A program made the translations under genes and the position numbers. 9,224 nt of DNA from an uncultured Olsenella sp. Lineage in GTDB: Bacteria; Actinomycetota; Coriobacteriia; Coriobacteriales; Atopobiaceae. The stretch lies in contig CALCDK010000062.1 in assembly GCA_937900605.1 (NCBI GenBank), forward strand, positions 1 through 9,224. Reading direction: 5' to 3'. The notes under the pieces were generated by a model. It made no database searches. It worked only from the letters and a program-made list of their open reading frames with translations, and was not told the origin of the DNA. Below, one piece after another: positions 6,422-9,224 of the stretch (within the stretch, counting starts at the first letter, position 1; every line of letters begins with the position of its first letter).

Positions 6422-6487
6422 ATACTTGCTTCAGCTTCGTCGGGAAGGTGGCCCAGCCACGCACGACCATAGGAGAGGGGAGACGCA

Positions 6488-8254
6488 GTGGGCAGACCCA
6501 GGGAATACAGCAGGGGTGCATCCCTTAGGCTCCTGTTGAGCCTGATCGCCCCGTACAAGGGGCTCGTCCTTGCGACGGTCGCATGCCTCGTCTGCGACAT
6601 GACGGGAATGCTCTACATTCCCACGCAGCTCTCGGCCATGATCAACGTCGCCGTCACGTCGCACGACATGAACCAGCTGCTCGCACATGGTGCCGCCATG
6701 CTGGTCGCGGCGCTCGTGGGCTCGGGCGGCTACATCTCCTCCACCTTCCTCGCCTCGCGCCTGTGCGCCAAGGTGGGCCGCGACCTGCGCCTGCGCGTGT
6801 ACGAGTCCTCGCTGTCATACGCGGCGTCGGACTTCAACCGCTTCGGCACCGGCTCCATGATCACGCGCACGCTCTCGGACTCCAACGTCGTCCAGCAGAC
6901 GCTGCTCATGGCCATCCTCATGATCTTCCCGGTGCCGCTCATGTGCGTCATCTCGGTCACCCTGGCCTTCTCGACCGACGTGGTCATGGGCTGGATCCTG
7001 CTCGTGGTCACCGCCTCGGTCATCGCCATCTCGGCGCTGGCCGTGCGCCAGTCGGCGCCCATCTTCACGCGCCTGCAGGGCTTCATCGACCGCATGAACG
7101 TCCGCCTGCGCGAGTCCATCACGGGCGTGCGCGTCATCCGCGCCTTCGGCAAGGAGGAGCGCGAGCGCGGCCGCCTCGACGAGACCTTCTCGGACTACGC
7201 CAACAACGCCATCCGGGTCAACATGGTCTTCGCCATCACCGATGCCATGACGTTCTTCCTCATGAACGCGGTCGAGGCGGTCATCATGTGGGCCGGCGCC
7301 AACCGCGCCGGCGCCTACGCCATGCAGATCGGCTCCATCACCGCCCTGGTCGAGTACGCCATGCTCATCATGTTCTGCATGATGATGGCGCAGATGGCCA
7401 TCCTGTCGGTCCCGCGCGCCATGGCGTGCCTCACGCGCTCGGCCGAGGTCCTCGACCTGGCGCCCGAGATCGCCGACGACGCCGAGTGCGCGCGCCTGGA
7501 CGGCGTGGGCGAGGAGGTCGCCCGCTTCGACCACGTGGGCCTGCGCTTCTCGGACGCCGACGAGGAGACCCTGCACGACGTCGACTTCTCCTTGCGTCGC
7601 GCCCAGACCACGGCCATCATCGGCAACACCGGCTCGGGCAAGTCCACCATCGCCAAGATGCTGCTGCGCTTCAACGACGTCACGTCCGGCAGCCTGTCCT
7701 TCGGCGGCGTCGACGTGAGGCGCCTGTCGCAGGCCGAGCTGCGCTCGCACATCTCGTATGTGCCGCAGAAGGCGTGGCTCTTCTCGGGCACCATCGCCGA
7801 GAACCTGCGCCACGGCGACCCGGACGCCTCCGACGAGCGCCTCTGGCACGCCCTCGAGGTGGCCCAGGCCGGATTCGTGCGCGACCTGCCCGCGGGCCTG
7901 GCCTCGCCGGTCGCACAGGGCGGCACGAACTTCTCGGGCGGCCAGCGCCAGCGCCTGGCTATCGCTCGCGCCCTGGTTCGCAGGGCCGACCTCTACGTCT
8001 TCGACGACTCCTTCTCGGCGCTCGACTACAAGACCGACGCCGCGCTGCGCCGCGCGCTGGCCGACGAGCTCGACGGCGCCTCGGTGCTCATCATCGCCCA
8101 GCGCGTGAGCACCATCCGCGACGCCGACCAGATCGTCGTCCTGAGCGACGGCGCCGTCGTCGGCATGGGCACCCACGACGAGCTCATGGAGACGTGCCCC
8201 AACTACCGTGCCATCGCCGAGTCCCAGAGCAGGGGGGAGCAGAGCAATGCCTAG
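6488..8254 (+). CDS. ABC exporter half-transporter, degenerate-site subunit (588 aa)
   Basis: This full-length type IV ABC exporter half has about six transmembrane helices in residues 15-310, then a nucleotide-binding domain from about 345. The ATPase motifs are Walker A GNTGSGKST (379-387, K385), Q-loop Q427, signature FSGGQ (482-486), Walker B LYVFDD (502-507) and D-loop SALD (510-513). Two catalytic residues are altered: D507 stands where Glu normally sits, and Q538 (IIAQRVST) replaces the H-loop His. This pattern marks the non-hydrolysing site of heterodimeric exporters such as TM287/288, BmrCD and LmrCD. The partner is the next gene, which overlaps it by 8 nt. The GTG start at 6488 has GGGGAG five bases upstream. 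Heterodimers of this class export drugs, lipids or peptides; the substrate here is unknown. No regulator gene or clear promoter is visible; TATACT at 6421-6426 lacks a -35. Confidence 0.93.
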   Translation: MGRPREYSRGASLRLLLSLIAPYKGLVLATVACLVCDMTGMLYIPTQLSAMINVAVTSHDMNQLLAHGAAMLVAALVGSGGYISSTFLASRLCAKVGRDLRLRVYESSLSYAASDFNRFGTGSMITRTLSDSNVVQQTLLMAILMIFPVPLMCVISVTLAFSTDVVMGWILLVVTASVIAISALAVRQSAPIFTRLQGFIDRMNVRLRESITGVRVIRAFGKEERERGRLDETFSDYANNAIRVNMVFAITDAMTFFLMNAVEAVIMWAGANRAGAYAMQIGSITALVEYAMLIMFCMMMAQMAILSVPRAMACLTRSAEVLDLAPEIADDAECARLDGVGEEVARFDHVGLRFSDADEETLHDVDFSLRRAQTTAIIGNTGSGKSTIAKMLLRFNDVTSGSLSFGGVDVRRLSQAELRSHISYVPQKAWLFSGTIAENLRHGDPDASDERLWHALEVAQAGFVRDLPAGLASPVAQGGTNFSGGQRQRLAIARALVRRADLYVFDDSFSALDYKTDAALRRALADELDGASVLIIAQRVSTIRDADQIVVLSDGAVVGMGTHDELMETCPNYRAIAESQSRGEQSNA

Positions 8255-9224
8255 CAAGAGCAACGAGGCCTCTCGCGACGACGAGCTGGCCTGCGCCGCC
8301 CAGGTGTCCGAGGTGGACGTCCCCAAGGACCCCGCCGCCACCGCCCGCCGCCTGTGGGGCGCCGCGCGCGGCCAGCGCTGGCGCCTGGTCGTGGCGACCC
8401 TCTCGACGCTGCTGTACGTCGGGTTCAGCCTGGCCGCAACCGCCTACAGCGCGCGCCTTGTCGACCTGCTGTGGACCAACATCCAGGCGAGCTTCGCCGC
8501 GGGCCAGCCCTACGTGGTGAGCCTGTCCAACGGCGGCGCGCAGATCCTGACGTTCCTGGGCATCTGGACCGCCTCCTGGGCGTTCTACACCGTCCAGGTC
8601 CTCGTCATGGCCAGCTTCGCCGAGCGCCTCAACCTGGCGCTGCGCCGGCGCGTCTCGGCCAAGCTGGAGCGCCTGCCGCTGTCCTACTACGACGCCCACC
8701 AGCCCGGCGACACCATCAGCCGCGTCACCAACGACCTCGACAAGATCTCCGAGGTCCTGCAGCGCGGCCTGCTTCAGCTGCTCATCGCCGTGGTCATGCT
8801 CCTGGGCGCCGTCATCATGATGTGCACCTACGACCTCGCGCTCACCGCCGTGTTCCTGGCCTTCTCGGCGGTCGCCTTCGTCGTGACGCGCATCGTGACG
8901 TCCTACACGCTCAAGATCGCCTCCGCGCGCCAGGCCTCGCTGGGAGCCCTTACCGGCAGGGTCGAGGAGGCCTACTCCGGCCGTGCCGTCATCAAGGCCT
9001 TCGGCCGCGAGGAGCAGAGCTACGCCGAGGTCGTCGAGGCCGCCCAGCAGCTGGCCGAGACGTCGGCCAACGCTGACTTCGTGACCAACGCCATCGGCCC
9101 GGCCATCCGCTTCCTCATGCGCCTGTGCCAGGTGACGATCGGCCTGCTCGCCGGCGGCATGCTCGTGGCGGGCAGGATCAGCGTCGGCGTCTTCCAGGCG
9201 TTCTTCCAGTACGTGACCAAGGCC
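8247..9224 (+). CDS. ABC exporter half-transporter, partner subunit (N-terminal 326 residues; truncated by window end)
   Basis: The frame opens at ATG 8247, inside the last codons of the previous gene (8-nt overlap), with GGGGGGAG seven bases before it, and stays open to the last base. About 40 polar, acidic residues precede the first helix, an extension common in the second subunit of these heterodimers. The membrane domain then shows YYDAHQPGDTISRVTNDLDKI and, later, GRVEEAYSGRAVIKAFGREE, the coupling and core motifs of the LmrD/BmrD/TM288-type subunit (YYD, GD, SRVTND and EEAYSG are the key residues). The nucleotide-binding domain is outside the window. Because its partner carries the degenerate site, this protein should supply the intact Walker B Glu and H-loop His; that is a prediction, not seen. 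Confidence 0.9.
   Translation, partial: MPSKSNEASRDDELACAAQVSEVDVPKDPAATARRLWGAARGQRWRLVVATLSTLLYVGFSLAATAYSARLVDLLWTNIQASFAAGQPYVVSLSNGGAQILTFLGIWTASWAFYTVQVLVMASFAERLNLALRRRVSAKLERLPLSYYDAHQPGDTISRVTNDLDKISEVLQRGLLQLLIAVVMLLGAVIMMCTYDLALTAVFLAFSAVAFVVTRIVTSYTLKIASARQASLGALTGRVEEAYSGRAVIKAFGREEQSYAEVVEAAQQLAETSANADFVTNAIGPAIRFLMRLCQVTIGLLAGGMLVAGRISVGVFQAFFQYVTKA

Noticed and set aside
6421..6426. TATACT as a -10 element for the ABC operon
   Set aside because: It overlaps the T-run of the cspA terminator and the hexamer at the -35 distance (TTCGCG) is poor; it may be real but cannot be supported from sequence alone.
6815..8341. A 508-residue minus-strand frame and a 645-residue plus-strand frame (6583-8520) over the ABC gene
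   Set aside because: Both overlap a gene with a full set of ABC motifs and show His/Arg/Gly-rich or Val/Asp-rich sequence without any family resemblance.

Overview
The window is GC-rich and densely coded, with C/G-ending codons, GTG as well as ATG starts and strong purine-rich ribosome binding sites. Together with the 67-residue actinobacterial-type cold-shock protein and the Firmicutes-like surface-glycan and ABC-exporter genes, this suggests a high-GC Gram-positive, most likely a gut or oral Coriobacteriia member (Olsenella/Atopobium/Collinsella type). The taxonomic call is an inference from style, not from a marker gene. No rRNA, tRNA, CRISPR array, insertion sequence or phage gene is visible.

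Left block (1-2430). The window opens inside the C-terminal part of a YfhO-family polytopic membrane protein (+). It converges on an acyltransferase-3 family membrane O-acyltransferase (-), and a strong two-way hairpin terminator lies between them. Codon use in both genes is less strictly C/G-ending than in the genes to the right.

Middle block (2636-5988). Three family-2 (GT-A fold) glycosyltransferase genes run in one tightly packed operon (9-nt gap, then a 4-nt ATGA overlap), divergent from the acyltransferase. The first two are close paralogs that share a 41-nt identical stretch, the variant ESDD and QD motifs and a basic C-terminal tail. The third has the canonical DSDD and GED motifs. 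With the YfhO and acyltransferase genes, this looks like a locus for assembling and decorating a cell-surface glycopolymer (capsule, wall polysaccharide or teichoic-acid-like). The polymer itself cannot be named from this window.

Right block (5989-9224). A 176-nt intergenic region rich in inverted repeats leads into a CspA-type cold-shock gene. An 18-bp perfect palindrome sits just upstream of its ribosome binding site, and a classic GAAA-loop terminator follows it. Next comes a two-gene operon for a heterodimeric ABC exporter. The first half-transporter is complete and carries a degenerate ATPase site (Asp in place of the Walker B Glu, Gln in place of the H-loop His). The second overlaps it by 8 nt and is cut off by the window end within its membrane domain. 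I see no frankly unknown protein family. The points most worth a second look are the glycosyltransferase pair, the cspA leader and the glycan-decoration gene set.
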